The notes under the pieces were generated by a model that saw only the letters and a program-made list of their open reading frames with translations, searched no databases and was not told the DNA's origin. Of a stretch of DNA of 64,000 bases, positions 50,654 to 59,452 are shown in pieces. Where the stretch lies: NCBI RefSeq assembly GCF_003347015.1, contig NZ_PNFB01000003.1, positions 62,001-126,000 on the forward strand, given 5' to 3'. Position 1 is the stretch's first letter, and every line of letters starts with the position of its first letter. A program made the position numbers and the translations under genes. This stretch comes from Brachybacterium sp. YJGR34. GTDB taxonomy: Bacteria; Actinomycetota; Actinomycetes; Actinomycetales; Dermabacteraceae.

Positions 50654-51553
50654 ATGATCCCCCAGACCACACTCGAGGTCATGACCACCACGCGCAGCGC
50701 TCCCACCGACCACCCCGATCCCGCCGGTGTCCCCGGGCTCGAGATCCTCGACGCCGCCGTGCTCGACGCGGACCGTCTGACCGAGGCCTACACCCGCAGC
50801 GGCGCGGTGCACCTGCGCGGCGTCCTCGATGCCGAGGAGGTCGCCGAGCTCCGCGAGACCTTCACCGCGCACATCGAGTCGGGCGGCGCCGGCGGCGCCG
50901 TCGACGAGACCCCGGAGGGCGATCCGCTGCACGCCCACCCGCGGATGATCCAGCCCCACCGCGGCGAGCACGCACCCGGCCGCCTGGCGCGTCGGTGGAT
51001 GCTCGAGGACCGCATCATGGGCCGGGTGGCCGGCGCCGTGGGCCCCGTGTGGGCGGCGCAGTCGATGTTCTACTTCAAGCCGCCCGGCGCCCGCGGCCAG
51101 GCCATGCACCAGGACAATCTCTTCCTGCAGTCCCATCCGGAGACCTGCATCGCCGCCTGGATCGCGGTGGACGACTGCGACGGGGAGAACGGCGGTCTGG
51201 GCGTCGTGCCCGGCACCCACCGCTACGAGATCACCTGCCCGGAGGACGCTGATCCGGCCGAGTCGTTCACCTCGGTCGCCGTGCGGATCCCCGAGCACCT
51301 GCGGGTCGAGCAGACGAAGATGGCCGCGGGGGACATGCTGATCTTCCACGGCAGCCTGGTCCACGGCTCACAGCCCAACACCAGCACCGATCGGTTCCGG
51401 CGCTCGCTGATCTTCCACTACGTCCCCGAGGGCGGGACGGAGGTCGCCGCCCTGTACCAGCCGCTGCTGGACGCGGCGGGCCGCGAGATCCGCATCGACG
51501 TCTCCGAGGGCGGCGGCGCCTGCGGCGAGGGCTGGACCCCGAGCAACCACTGA
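50654..51553 (+). CDS. Phytanoyl-CoA dioxygenase (PhyH) family protein (second copy)
   Basis: 299 residues (290 from ATG 50681, an equally plausible start). Fe(II)/2-oxoglutarate oxygenase fold with metal triad H152-x-D154 (MHQDNLF) and H237 (HGSQPN), then Arg in RFRRSLIFHYVPEG. Substrate unknown. With divergent AraC it repeats the plan of 4362-6178, although the two proteins are only distantly alike. Next to a sugar importer, an isomerase and a reductase, a sugar-derived or plant-derived ligand is reasonable. Confidence 0.85.
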   Translation: MIPQTTLEVMTTTRSAPTDHPDPAGVPGLEILDAAVLDADRLTEAYTRSGAVHLRGVLDAEEVAELRETFTAHIESGGAGGAVDETPEGDPLHAHPRMIQPHRGEHAPGRLARRWMLEDRIMGRVAGAVGPVWAAQSMFYFKPPGARGQAMHQDNLFLQSHPETCIAAWIAVDDCDGENGGLGVVPGTHRYEITCPEDADPAESFTSVAVRIPEHLRVEQTKMAAGDMLIFHGSLVHGSQPNTSTDRFRRSLIFHYVPEGGTEVAALYQPLLDAAGREIRIDVSEGGGACGEGWTPSNH

Positions 51554-51562
51554 GCCGGCGGC

Positions 51563-51589
51563 CTCCCGGCCCGACGGGCGGGCCGGGAG
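51563..51589. terminator. Bidirectional terminator between PhyH and the sugar transporter
   Basis: CTCCCGGCCC (51563-51572) and GGGCCGGGAG (51580-51589), perfect 10-bp stem with 7-base loop between convergent genes. Confidence 0.85.
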
Positions 51590-51596
51590 CGGGAGG

Positions 51597-52481
51597 TCAC
51601 TTCACCGCGCCCTGGGTGAGGCCGGAGATCACCCACCGCTGGGTGAACAGGTACACGATGATCGCCGGGGCCATGGCCATGAGGTAGCTGGCGAAGGCGA
51701 TGTTGTAGCTGTTGTTGAACTGCGACTGGAACATGTTCTGCAGCACCGGCAGGGTCTGGAACGTGGGGTCGGAGATGATGAGGCTGGGCATCATGAAGTC
51801 GTTCCACGACTGCAGGAACGCGAAGATGCCGACGGTCGCGGCCATCGGCCCCAGCAGCGGGAAGATGAGCCGCCAGAACACCTGCCAGGTGGAGGCGCCG
51901 TCGATCCGCATGGACTCCTCGAGCGAGATCGGGATGGAGCGCAGGAAGGCGGAGAACAGCATCGTGTTGAACGCGAGGGCGAACACGATGTGGAGGATCG
52001 CGACGCCGATGGGATTGTCCAGCCCCAGGATGCCGGTGAGCTGCACCTGCGGCAGCGCCACCACGGGGAACGGGATGAACATCGCCGCCAGCAAGTAGAA
52101 GAAGGACCAGCGGAACAGGCGACGATCCCAGTTGCGCACGATCGCGTAGGCGGCCAGCGAGGAGATGATGATCTCCCCGGTCACGGCGACGATCGTGATG
52201 AAGCTGGACATCGCGAGGCTGCGGGGGAAGGCCGTCAGCTCCCAGGCCTGGACGAAGCCGGTGACGGAGAGGGGGTCGGGCAGGGCGAAGGCCTCGCCCT
52301 CGACGGCCTGGGCGTCGGTCTTGAAGGCCATGTTGACGGTGACGAACAGGGGGATCAGCACGGCCAGGGAGCAGACGACGAGGATCACCGTGGCGGGGAT
52401 GTTGGGCCGTTCTTTGCCGATCCTCGAGCGCCGGCGGCGGGTCGGGGTGGTGGGCTGCGTGGGTGTGGTCGTGGTGCTCAT
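51597..52481 (-). CDS. Carbohydrate ABC transporter permease (MalG type)
   Basis: 294 residues, six predicted helices. The permease EAA loop reads SLEESMRIDGASTWQVFWRL, and the C-terminus is QRWVISGLTQGAVK, typical of MalG-like subunits. The ATG overlaps the upstream permease stop by four bases. Inner-membrane half of a sugar importer; sugar not known. No ATPase gene follows. Confidence 0.93.
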   Translation of the reverse strand: MSTTTTPTQPTTPTRRRRSRIGKERPNIPATVILVVCSLAVLIPLFVTVNMAFKTDAQAVEGEAFALPDPLSVTGFVQAWELTAFPRSLAMSSFITIVAVTGEIIISSLAAYAIVRNWDRRLFRWSFFYLLAAMFIPFPVVALPQVQLTGILGLDNPIGVAILHIVFALAFNTMLFSAFLRSIPISLEESMRIDGASTWQVFWRLIFPLLGPMAATVGIFAFLQSWNDFMMPSLIISDPTFQTLPVLQNMFQSQFNNSYNIAFASYLMAMAPAIIVYLFTQRWVISGLTQGAVK

Positions 52482-53419
52482 GATCCGAACGTCGCCTTCC
52501 CGCGCGTGAGGCGCAGCTGCACCAGCGCGATGATGATGCTGATGATGAAGAAGACCGCGGCGTTGGCCATCTGGTAGCCGTAGTCGCCGCCGTCGAAGCC
52601 CTTGAAGATCGACATGGCGACCGTGCGGGTCGCGGTGCCGGGGCCGCCGTCGGTCAGGCCCACGACGATGTCGTAGGCGTTGAGGTAGTTCTTGAAGCCG
52701 AGGATCGTGTTGATCACGATGTAGCCGCTCACTAGCGGCAGCGTGATGTGCCAGAGGCGGCCCACGGCGCTGGTGCCGTCGATCGAGGCCGCTTCGTACA
52801 GCTCCTCGGGGACGGTGACCAGGCCGGCGACGTAGATCAGCATCGCCCCGGGGATCGTCGACCAGGCGGTGACGATGACGATCCCGAGCCAGGCCAGGTT
52901 CTCGTTGGCCAGGATCGAGGTGGAGAGCACGTCGATGCCCAGCGCCTGCCCGATGACGGGCAGGGAGTTGGAGAACAGGAACTTGAAGACGAAGGCGATG
53001 ATGATGCCGGAGATGACCATCGGGATCACGTAGATGGTGCGCAGCGCGGTCTGGAGCCGGATCCGGGAGGTGAGCCCGAGCGCGAGCGCGAAGGCGATGA
53101 GGTTCGCGGCGATCACCGTCACCAGCGAGAAGCCGAGCGTGAAGGTGTAGGCGCTGACGATGCCCTCGTCGCGGAACACCGCGATGTAGTTGCGCAGGCC
53201 GATGAAGTCCCAGTCGCCGAAGCCGATCGAGTTGGTCAGCGAGTAGAGGAATCCGAGGACCGCCGGGAGCGTGATGGCCAGCGAGAACAGGATGAGGGCC
53301 GGGAAGAGGAAGAGGTAGTAGATCGGGTCGGTGCGGCGCCGGGTGGACCGGACCGCGGGGGCGGTGACGGCGTCGCTGCCGGTCGCCCTGTCCAGGTCAG
53401 GGGGCGTGGTCTGTGCCAT
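52478..53419 (-). CDS. Carbohydrate ABC transporter permease (MalF type)
   Basis: 313 residues with six predicted helices. EAA loop PEELYEAASIDGTSAVGRLW is the MalF signature. N-terminal basic segment RSTRRRTDPIYYLFLFPALIL leads into helix 1. It lies 30 bases after the solute-binding protein stop; the three genes form one operon. As often in actinobacteria, the ATPase is probably a shared MsiK-type protein elsewhere. Confidence 0.93.
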   Translation of the reverse strand: MAQTTPPDLDRATGSDAVTAPAVRSTRRRTDPIYYLFLFPALILFSLAITLPAVLGFLYSLTNSIGFGDWDFIGLRNYIAVFRDEGIVSAYTFTLGFSLVTVIAANLIAFALALGLTSRIRLQTALRTIYVIPMVISGIIIAFVFKFLFSNSLPVIGQALGIDVLSTSILANENLAWLGIVIVTAWSTIPGAMLIYVAGLVTVPEELYEAASIDGTSAVGRLWHITLPLVSGYIVINTILGFKNYLNAYDIVVGLTDGGPGTATRTVAMSIFKGFDGGDYGYQMANAAVFFIISIIIALVQLRLTRGKATFGS

Positions 53420-53449
53420 GGGAGTGGTCCTTGAGCGTTGGCGGTGAGG

Positions 53450-54733
53450 TCAGGAGCGGAACGCGAGGCGCGCCCAGTCGGAATCCAGGCGCGCGAGCAT
53501 CGTCTCCGGGTCCGCCCCGTAGACGATCGACTGCAGGTAGTTCTCCCAGGGGATCGTCAGGGGGATGAACTGCGAGGGGCCGTGCGTGACCATCCCCTTG
53601 TCGTAGAACTCCTGCATCGGGGCGATGCGCGGGTCCTTGGCGGGCGGGGCGTCCTTCGTCGTGCCGAGGGCGAGGAGCGCCTCGTTGTACGGGTTCTGGA
53701 CCTCGGGCGTCATGAAGAAGGAGAGCAGCTCCCGCGCGGCCTCGTGCTGATCGGCCGCCTCCGGGATCCACAGCGCGAGGTCGACGCCGATGCGGATCTT
53801 GCGATCGTCCGGATCCTCGGTCACGGGCAGCGGGAAGGTGGACAGCTCCTGGTCGGACTCGGCCTTCTCCGCCTCGGCGAGCGCCCACGGTCCCTGGAGG
53901 AGCATCGCCGCCTCGCCGCGGGCGATGGCGGTGTTGCCGTCGCCGTAGGCGCGGGAGGAGGCATCGGCCTGGTGGTAGGGGAGCAGCTCGAGCATCCGCT
54001 GGATCGGCTCGAGCATCGTGGTCTGGAAGGAGACCTCGGAATCGGGGCCGACGTCCTCGCCGATCTCGTTCATCCGGTCGTAGAACGACCGCACGTCGAT
54101 CATGCCGCCCACCACGTAGTCGAACAGCCCCTGATTGATCGTCCAGGGATCGGCGAAGGTGCCGTAGATCGGCGTGACGTCCGCGGCCTGCAGCGTCTCG
54201 CAGACCTCGATGAACTCGCTCCAGGTCTCGGGGACCTCGAGGCCGTGCTCCTCGAAGATCCCGACGTTGTAGATGACCGCCGCACCCGCGACGGAGAACG
54301 GGATCACGGAGGTGCGGCCCTCGTAGGTGGGGTACCAGGCGGCGAGGTCCATGACGTCCGGGCGGATCATGTCCGCCTCCGGCATGTCCGCGAGGTCGGT
54401 GAGGGCGCCGCGCTCCATGAAGCGCGCCATCTCCAGGTTGTAGTTCTGGCAGGCGATGTCGGGCGGGTTCTGGCGCACGAAGCTCGCGGAGAGGTTCGTG
54501 GCGATGTCGTGGGTGACGTCGATGTCGGGATGATCGGTGCCGAAGTCCCCGAGGAGGCCGGCGAAGTACTGGATCGCCTCCCGCTTGGACTGGTAGAAGG
54601 TCACCGGCGTGGCGCCGGCGGCGCTGCAGCCGGACAGGCCCGTGGCGAGGGCACCGCCTGCGGCGAGCGCTCCACCGGCGGTGAACAGGCCGCGCCTGCT
54701 CAGCTGCAGGCCGGGCGGAGGGGATGGGGGCAT
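53450..54733 (-). CDS. Sugar ABC transporter solute-binding lipoprotein
   Basis: 427 residues. N-terminal signal has a twin-arginine motif (SRRGLF, residues 12-17) and a lipobox LSGC with Cys36, so the mature protein is a lipid-anchored extracellular binding protein. Body matches family-1 binding proteins: FADPWTINQGLFDYVVGGM, RGEAAMLLQGPWALAEAE, DLALWIPEAADQHEAARELLSFF. First gene of the importer operon; AAGGAG precedes the ATG. An operator-like cluster of repeats lies about 70 to 95 bases upstream. Ligand unknown. Confidence 0.93.
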   Translation of the reverse strand: MPPSPPPGLQLSRRGLFTAGGALAAGGALATGLSGCSAAGATPVTFYQSKREAIQYFAGLLGDFGTDHPDIDVTHDIATNLSASFVRQNPPDIACQNYNLEMARFMERGALTDLADMPEADMIRPDVMDLAAWYPTYEGRTSVIPFSVAGAAVIYNVGIFEEHGLEVPETWSEFIEVCETLQAADVTPIYGTFADPWTINQGLFDYVVGGMIDVRSFYDRMNEIGEDVGPDSEVSFQTTMLEPIQRMLELLPYHQADASSRAYGDGNTAIARGEAAMLLQGPWALAEAEKAESDQELSTFPLPVTEDPDDRKIRIGVDLALWIPEAADQHEAARELLSFFMTPEVQNPYNEALLALGTTKDAPPAKDPRIAPMQEFYDKGMVTHGPSQFIPLTIPWENYLQSIVYGADPETMLARLDSDWARLAFRS

Positions 54734-54798
54734 CGTCGACTCCTTCGTCGTGGTCGTCTCGCGGTGAGCTCGGCGGTCAGTGGTGTGCCGCGCTGCAT

Positions 54799-54827
54799 GG
54801 TCGATTCGTATCGATGTCTCATCGATG
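54799..54827 (-). promoter_or_regulatory. ATCGA repeat cluster upstream of the sugar importer, probable operator
   Basis: On the minus strand: ATCGAT, then ATCGAT, then ATCGA, including the inverted repeat TCGAT-ACGA-ATCGA, over a TACGAA -10-like element. This looks like a LacI- or AraC-type operator; no LacI gene lies in the window. Confidence 0.45.
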
Positions 54828-54967
54828 GCGGATGAGGATCGTGCCGGATGGCGACGGCGGGAGCGTCGGTGCTCCGTGCCGTCACCCGGGTCCTGTCCCC
54901 GGGTGGCCGCGAGAGTACAGGGCGAAGGTGACCGATGCCACTTCCGAGGACGGTCGGCGCGTCCCGG

Positions 54968-55888
54968 TCAGACCTCGGGGCGCAGCTCGAGGTCCCAGGC
55001 GACCACGGCGCTCTGGCCGGACCTCGCGGCATCCGCCGCCTCCCGCGCCCAGGGATGCAGCTCCCAGATGTTCGGCGGGCCCGGAGTGAGCGGCTCCGCG
55101 TCCTGATCCGGCGGTACGGTCACCTCCGGGCGCAGCACCTCCTCGCACGCCCGGACCACGTATCCCTGGACCAGCGCGGCGCGCAGATAGTCGCCGAGAC
55201 CGTGGTGGTAGCCCGCGATGTGGCCCACCCGACCGTCGGGCGCCGTCTTGACCAGCGGGTACCGGGACGAGCCGAGGAAGTGGGTGCGGGTGTCGAGCAC
55301 GAGGAGGTGCCCGCCGGGGCGCATCACGCGGGCGGCCTCGGCGAAGAACGGCGCGAGGTCCGGCAGGTGGGTCAGTGCCAGGCTGCACACCACGTGGTCG
55401 ACCGAGCGATCCTCCAGCGGCAGCTCGGTGAGGTCCCCGTTCGCGAAGCGCACCCCGGGCACGGCGCGGCGGGCGCGGCGCAGCATCTGCTCGGAGGCGT
55501 CGACGCCGATCACCTCGTGCCCCCGCGAGAGCAGCTGTGCGGAGACGGCGCCCGTGCCGCAGGCGGCGTCGAGCACACGCCCCGGCGCCAGCCGGTCGAG
55601 CATCGGGGCCAGCAGGTCGTCGCGCAGCGGGAAGCAGCCGTTGTCCTCGCCGTCGTAGCTCCCGGCCCAGCCGTCGTAGCCGTCGGCGACCGGAAGCGGC
55701 GGGACGTCCACGCCGGGGCCCAGCTCCTCGGCCCGCTCCAGCAGGTCCCGGATCTCCGCGATCCGCGCCTCGGAGAAGGCGCGATCGTGCTCGCCGGCGA
55801 AGGCGCGCATCAGGGCGACGCCCTCGAGGCCGAGGAGGTAGGCCAGCGGGTGCTGATGGATGACGCGGTCGGTGGTCGGCTCGGACAT
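54968..55888 (-). CDS. SAM-dependent methyltransferase (class I)
   Basis: 306 residues. Motif I VLDAACGTGAVSAQL (about residues 108-122), acidic loop VIGVDASEQML, then NGDLTELPLEDRSVDHVVCSLALTHL, the UbiE/COQ5-like pattern. A leading helical segment and a C-terminal region (RPEVTVPPDQDAEP) surround it. ATG at 55888 lies six bases after AACAAT; leaderless likely; an ATG at 55924 is in frame. Substrate unknown. Divergent from the MBL-rhodanese gene. Confidence 0.85.
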   Translation of the reverse strand: MSEPTTDRVIHQHPLAYLLGLEGVALMRAFAGEHDRAFSEARIAEIRDLLERAEELGPGVDVPPLPVADGYDGWAGSYDGEDNGCFPLRDDLLAPMLDRLAPGRVLDAACGTGAVSAQLLSRGHEVIGVDASEQMLRRARRAVPGVRFANGDLTELPLEDRSVDHVVCSLALTHLPDLAPFFAEAARVMRPGGHLLVLDTRTHFLGSSRYPLVKTAPDGRVGHIAGYHHGLGDYLRAALVQGYVVRACEEVLRPEVTVPPDQDAEPLTPGPPNIWELHPWAREAADAARSGQSAVVAWDLELRPEV

Positions 55889-56019
55889 GCCGCCATTGTT
55901 CGAGCTGGCGCCCTCCGGCGCCACCGGATATCCGGCCGGGACCCAGGGCCGGCCACCGCTGATCGATAGGCTCGTCGCACACGCGGCGCGATCCGCCGCG
56001 GCGAGAAGGAGGACGGATC

Positions 56020-57447
56020 ATGCTGCTCGAGCGCATCTACGACGAGGATCTCTCGCAGGCCAGCTACCTGGTGGCCTGTCAGAGCTCCGGCGAGGCGCTG
56101 GTGGTCGACCCGCGGCGCGACATCCAGGTCTATCTCGACCTCGCCGCCCGCCACGGGCTGCGGATCGTCGCCGTTACCGAGACCCATCTGCATGCCGACT
56201 TCCTCTCCGGCACGCGGGAGCTGGCCGCCGCCACCGGTGCCACCGCGTACGTCTCCGGCGAGGGCGGAGAGGACTGGCAGTACGACTACGCGGCGGAGCG
56301 ACTGCACGACGGGGACCGGATCGTGCTCGGGAAGGTCACCGTCACCGCCCGGCACACCCCCGGCCACACCCCCGAGCACCTCACCTTCCTGCTCACCGAC
56401 GGCGCCGTCGCGGACGAGCCCGGCTACGCGCTCACCGGCGACTTCGTCTTCGCCGGCGACCTGGGCCGCCCGGACCTGCTCGACGAGGCCGTGGGCATGC
56501 AGGACACCCGCTTCGCCGGCGCGCGGCAGCTGTTCGCCTCGCTGCGCGAGGTGTTCCTCGCCCTGCCTGATCACGTGCAGGTCTTCCCCGGTCACGGCGC
56601 CGGCTCCCCGTGCGGGCGGGCCCTCGGCGCCCTGCCCTCCACCTCTGTCGGCTACGAGCGGCGCTTCGCGTGGTGGGCGCCGGCGCTCGCGGACGGCGAC
56701 GAGGAGCGCTTCGTCGCCGAGCTGCTGGACGGGCAGCCCGACGCCCACGGCTACTTCGCCCGGATGAAGCAGCAGAACCAGGCCGGCCCCGTACTGCTGG
56801 GCGAGCTCCCTCCGCTGCGCGCACTCACCCCCGAGGTGCTCGCGCAGGGGCTCGAGGACGGCACGCTGGCCCTCATCGACACGCGGCCGGTGGCCGAGGT
56901 CCATGCCGGGACGGTGCCCGGAGCGCTGAGCACGCCTGCTCCCGGCGCGGTGGCCTCCCACCTCGCCTGGTGCGTGGATCCCGCGCGCGAGACCGCACAG
57001 CTCGTGATCCTCGCCGCGGACGAGGCGAGCGCCGCCGCGTACCGCGACCACGCCGTGCGCGTCGGCGTCGACGGCATCAGCGGATACCTCAGCTCCCTGG
57101 ACTCCCTGCCGCTCGCACCGCCCGCCACCGTCGCCCCGGCAGAGCTCGAGCAGCTGCGCGCCGACGCCTCCACCGCGCTGCTGCTGGACGTGCGCAACCG
57201 CAGCGAGCACGCTGCGGGCACCATCCCCGGCGCCGCGCACCTCTCCGCCGGCAGGGTGCTGTTCCGCCGCGACCAGCTGCCGCCCCCCGAGGCAGGACGG
57301 ATCATCGCCTTCTGCCAGTCCGGGCTGCGCAGCGGCGTCGCCGCGTCCGCGCTGCGCCGCGCCGGGTACGACGTCGTGGAGCTCGAGGGCAGCTACGCCG
57401 GCTGGTCCCGCTGGCGGGATGTGCAGGGGGAGCCCGCGCCGGCGTGA
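56020..57447 (+). CDS. Metallo-beta-lactamase fold persulfide-dioxygenase-like protein with two rhodanese domains
   Basis: 475 residues. N-terminal MBL domain (1-250) with THLHAD (H56, H58, D60), HTPGHT, ALTGDFVFAGDLGRPDLL and PGHGAGSPCG, the ETHE1/persulfide dioxygenase type. It is followed by a first rhodanese domain (about 265-365) that has no catalytic Cys (VILAADEAS) and a second (about 375-470) with Cys432 in FCQSGLRSG. Similar to CstB-type fusions that detoxify persulfides and sulfide. GAGAAGGAGG precedes the ATG. No csoR/cstR gene is adjacent. Confidence 0.9.
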   Translation: MLLERIYDEDLSQASYLVACQSSGEALVVDPRRDIQVYLDLAARHGLRIVAVTETHLHADFLSGTRELAAATGATAYVSGEGGEDWQYDYAAERLHDGDRIVLGKVTVTARHTPGHTPEHLTFLLTDGAVADEPGYALTGDFVFAGDLGRPDLLDEAVGMQDTRFAGARQLFASLREVFLALPDHVQVFPGHGAGSPCGRALGALPSTSVGYERRFAWWAPALADGDEERFVAELLDGQPDAHGYFARMKQQNQAGPVLLGELPPLRALTPEVLAQGLEDGTLALIDTRPVAEVHAGTVPGALSTPAPGAVASHLAWCVDPARETAQLVILAADEASAAAYRDHAVRVGVDGISGYLSSLDSLPLAPPATVAPAELEQLRADASTALLLDVRNRSEHAAGTIPGAAHLSAGRVLFRRDQLPPPEAGRIIAFCQSGLRSGVAASALRRAGYDVVELEGSYAGWSRWRDVQGEPAPA

Positions 57448-57463
57448 GGCGGCGGGGCGTCTC

Positions 57464-58021
57464 TCAGCCCTCCGGGTACCGGGGTGCAGCCGCCTGGAGC
57501 GGGAGCGCGAATCGCTCGATGATCGTGGACGCGGACTGCTCGGGCGAGCTGTGATCGGTCTCGATCTCGAGATCGACCGGGGGCTGCTCGACGGGCGCAT
57601 CGGAGCCCCGCAGCCGCCGGAGCGTCTCGAGGTCCTGGAGCTTGTGGAACTCCGCTCGGTCGGGGTGCCCGATTCGGCGCTCCTGCTCCGTGGTGCCCAC
57701 CGCGAGGCGGACGAAGTGCACGGTGCCGCCCTGGTCCTCGACCACCTCGCGGGCCCGCGTGGGGAAGCCCGCGCCCACGGTCGCCTCGGGGGCGAAGGTG
57801 AAGACGAGCGAGCGTCCGGAGCGTGCCGCCTCGGTGAAGACCTGCAGCCAGAACTGCTCGCGCAGGCGGATGAAGGGCTCGCTCCCGAAGGGGAACACGG
57901 TGGTGAGCGTGTCGACGACCAGGTGATTGTGGAAGACCGGATAGCCGACCCTCGAGGACAGAGCCCGTGCGGTGGTCAGCTTCCCCGCCGCCGGTGGGCC
58001 GTGCAGGAAGAGCAGTCGCAT
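57464..58021 (-). CDS. P-loop kinase-like ATPase
   Basis: 185 residues. Walker A GPPAAGKLTTARAL (residues about 8-21) at the very start, then FHNHLVVDTL, and RIGHPDRAEFHKLQDLETLRRL near the C-terminus. Shape matches small AAA/shikimate-kinase-like proteins of unknown role (COG0645/4639-type). ATG at 58021 is six bases after CACGCT, so leaderless; an upstream frame to 58126 would overlap the next gene's promoter. Ends convergently to the MBL-rhodanese gene. Confidence 0.8.
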   Translation of the reverse strand: MRLLFLHGPPAAGKLTTARALSSRVGYPVFHNHLVVDTLTTVFPFGSEPFIRLREQFWLQVFTEAARSGRSLVFTFAPEATVGAGFPTRAREVVEDQGGTVHFVRLAVGTTEQERRIGHPDRAEFHKLQDLETLRRLRGSDAPVEQPPVDLEIETDHSSPEQSASTIIERFALPLQAAAPRYPEG

Positions 58022-58147
58022 GGAGCCAGCGTGGCCGCCGCCGGGCCAGGGCGCAACGGGATATCCCTCCATCACCAGGTGCTCCTGGTGCTGGCCGGCG
58101 CTACTCTGGCAGCTCCCCCGGGTCAATCAGGAGAGGTCGACGACCAG

Positions 58148-58660
58148 ATGGCCGAACAGACGTGGCACACCCGCCCCGAGACCACCGCGGACGCCCCGGC
58201 GATCCGCGAGATCCTGCTGGGCGCCTTCCTCACGGCCGAGGAGGCGAATCTCGTCGATGCGCTGCGTGAGGACGCCTCCTGGATCGATGGCCTCTCGCTC
58301 GTGGCCGTCGCCGAGGACGACACCGTGGCGGGGCAGGCACTGCTGACCCGCTGTCACATCGGCCAGACCCCGGCGCTGTGCCTCGCCCCGTGCGCGGTGC
58401 TGCCCTCCCACCAGCGCTCCGGTGCCGGCTCGGCGGCGATCCGCGCCGCGCTCGCGGCGGCGCAGGAGCAGGGCGAGGCATTCGTGGTGGTGCTCGGTCA
58501 TCCGGAGTACTACCCGCGGTTCGGTTTCGACCGGGCCTCCGCCCACGGGATCTCGCTGAGCATCGAGGTGCCCGACGAGGCGCTCATGGCCCTGTCCCTG
58601 GATCCGGCGCGGCCGCTGCCTTCCGGCGTGGTCCGCTATGCCGCGCCGTTCGGGATCTGA
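58148..58660 (+). CDS. GNAT family N-acetyltransferase
   Basis: 170 residues, YhbS-like. Core features: ILLGAFLTAEEANLVDALRED, then LAPCAVLPSHQRSGAGSAAIRAAL (acetyl-CoA loop) and VVLGHPEYYPRFGFDRAS (typical YhbS). AGGAGAGG precedes the ATG. Divergent from the P-loop gene. Substrate unknown; several members are putative amino-acid or tRNA acetyltransferases. Confidence 0.9.
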   Translation: MAEQTWHTRPETTADAPAIREILLGAFLTAEEANLVDALREDASWIDGLSLVAVAEDDTVAGQALLTRCHIGQTPALCLAPCAVLPSHQRSGAGSAAIRAALAAAQEQGEAFVVVLGHPEYYPRFGFDRASAHGISLSIEVPDEALMALSLDPARPLPSGVVRYAAPFGI

Positions 58661-58719
58661 CCGGACGCGGCAGGTGCGGCCTCGAGGAACTTGAGGGGCC
58701 GCGGCCGTCGGCGGCCGGA

Positions 58720-59379
58720 TCAGTGCTCGGCGGCGGGGACCGTCTCCGGCATCCACAGGAATTGCACGCGCTCCATGACCGGCTGTCGCTGGGTGTTCTG
58801 GAACGCCGCGACGGACCATCGGCCGTCCTCGTGCACGAGCGTGTAGGTCTGGATCTTCGTCGGTGTGCCGGGCTGCTCGCCCTCGTAGGTGTCGCCGCGG
58901 ACGGTGAGCACGACGACATCGCTGGTCACGAACTCCATGGCGAGATAGGAGTGGTGCAGCCGGGTCTCGCCCAGGACTCCGTCGAACAGGGCGGCATGAC
59001 TGTCGACGATGTCCTGGCGGCCCACGTAGTGGGTGCCGGCGAACGTCGTGTAGGTCGCCCCGGCGGTGAAGGCAGACCCGTACGCGGCGGCATCGTGCGC
59101 GGCCCAGGCGTCGACGAGCCCGTCGACGACGCCGCACACCTCCGCGACGGCGTCGGGATCGGCCGAGGCGCCGCTGACGGGAGCATCGGCGCAGCGAGCG
59201 ACCCCGGCCTCCGTGACGCTGCTGGTCGCGCGCAGGAACAGGTAACCGCCCGCGCCCACCAGGACGAGTGCTGCGATGACGGCGAGCACGGCCCGTCGCA
59301 GACGGCGGCGGCGGGAAGCGCGTCTCCCGGTGGCGGACTCTCCGGTGGTGGGACGAGGCGGCGCAGAGGGGGCAGTCAT
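58720..59379 (-). CDS. Membrane-anchored SnoaL-like (DUF4440/SgcJ-type) protein
   Basis: 219 residues. Basic N-terminus with RRASRRRRLRR, one membrane helix (AVLAVIAALVLVGAGGYLFL, about residues 33-52), and an external SnoaL/NTF2-like domain (VVDGLVDAWAAHDAAAYGSAFTAGATYTTF to VHEDGRWSVAAFQNTQRQ). Two cysteines (RCADAP and EVCGVV) could form a bond. GGAGGA precedes the ATG at 59379; longer starts lie in the operator. Divergent from a MarR gene with a tandem operator between them, so likely a MarR target. Function unknown. Confidence 0.8.
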   Translation of the reverse strand: MTAPSAPPRPTTGESATGRRASRRRRLRRAVLAVIAALVLVGAGGYLFLRATSSVTEAGVARCADAPVSGASADPDAVAEVCGVVDGLVDAWAAHDAAAYGSAFTAGATYTTFAGTHYVGRQDIVDSHAALFDGVLGETRLHHSYLAMEFVTSDVVVLTVRGDTYEGEQPGTPTKIQTYTLVHEDGRWSVAAFQNTQRQPVMERVQFLWMPETVPAAEH

Positions 59380-59410
59380 GGTGTCCTCCGAGGGAGCATG
59401 AGACACTGTG

Positions 59411-59441
59411 TGCATGGCCGCAACTATTGCATGACTGCAAC
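59411..59441. promoter_or_regulatory. Tandem MarR operator candidate
   Basis: TGCATGGCCGCAAC (59411-59424) and TGCATGACTGCAAC (59428-59441) are near repeats with a 17-base period. The second includes the inverted repeat TTGCA-TGAC-TGCAA (59427-59440). They lie between the divergent SnoaL-like and MarR genes, over the likely promoters. Confidence 0.6.
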
Positions 59442-59452
59442 GAAGGAGCAAT

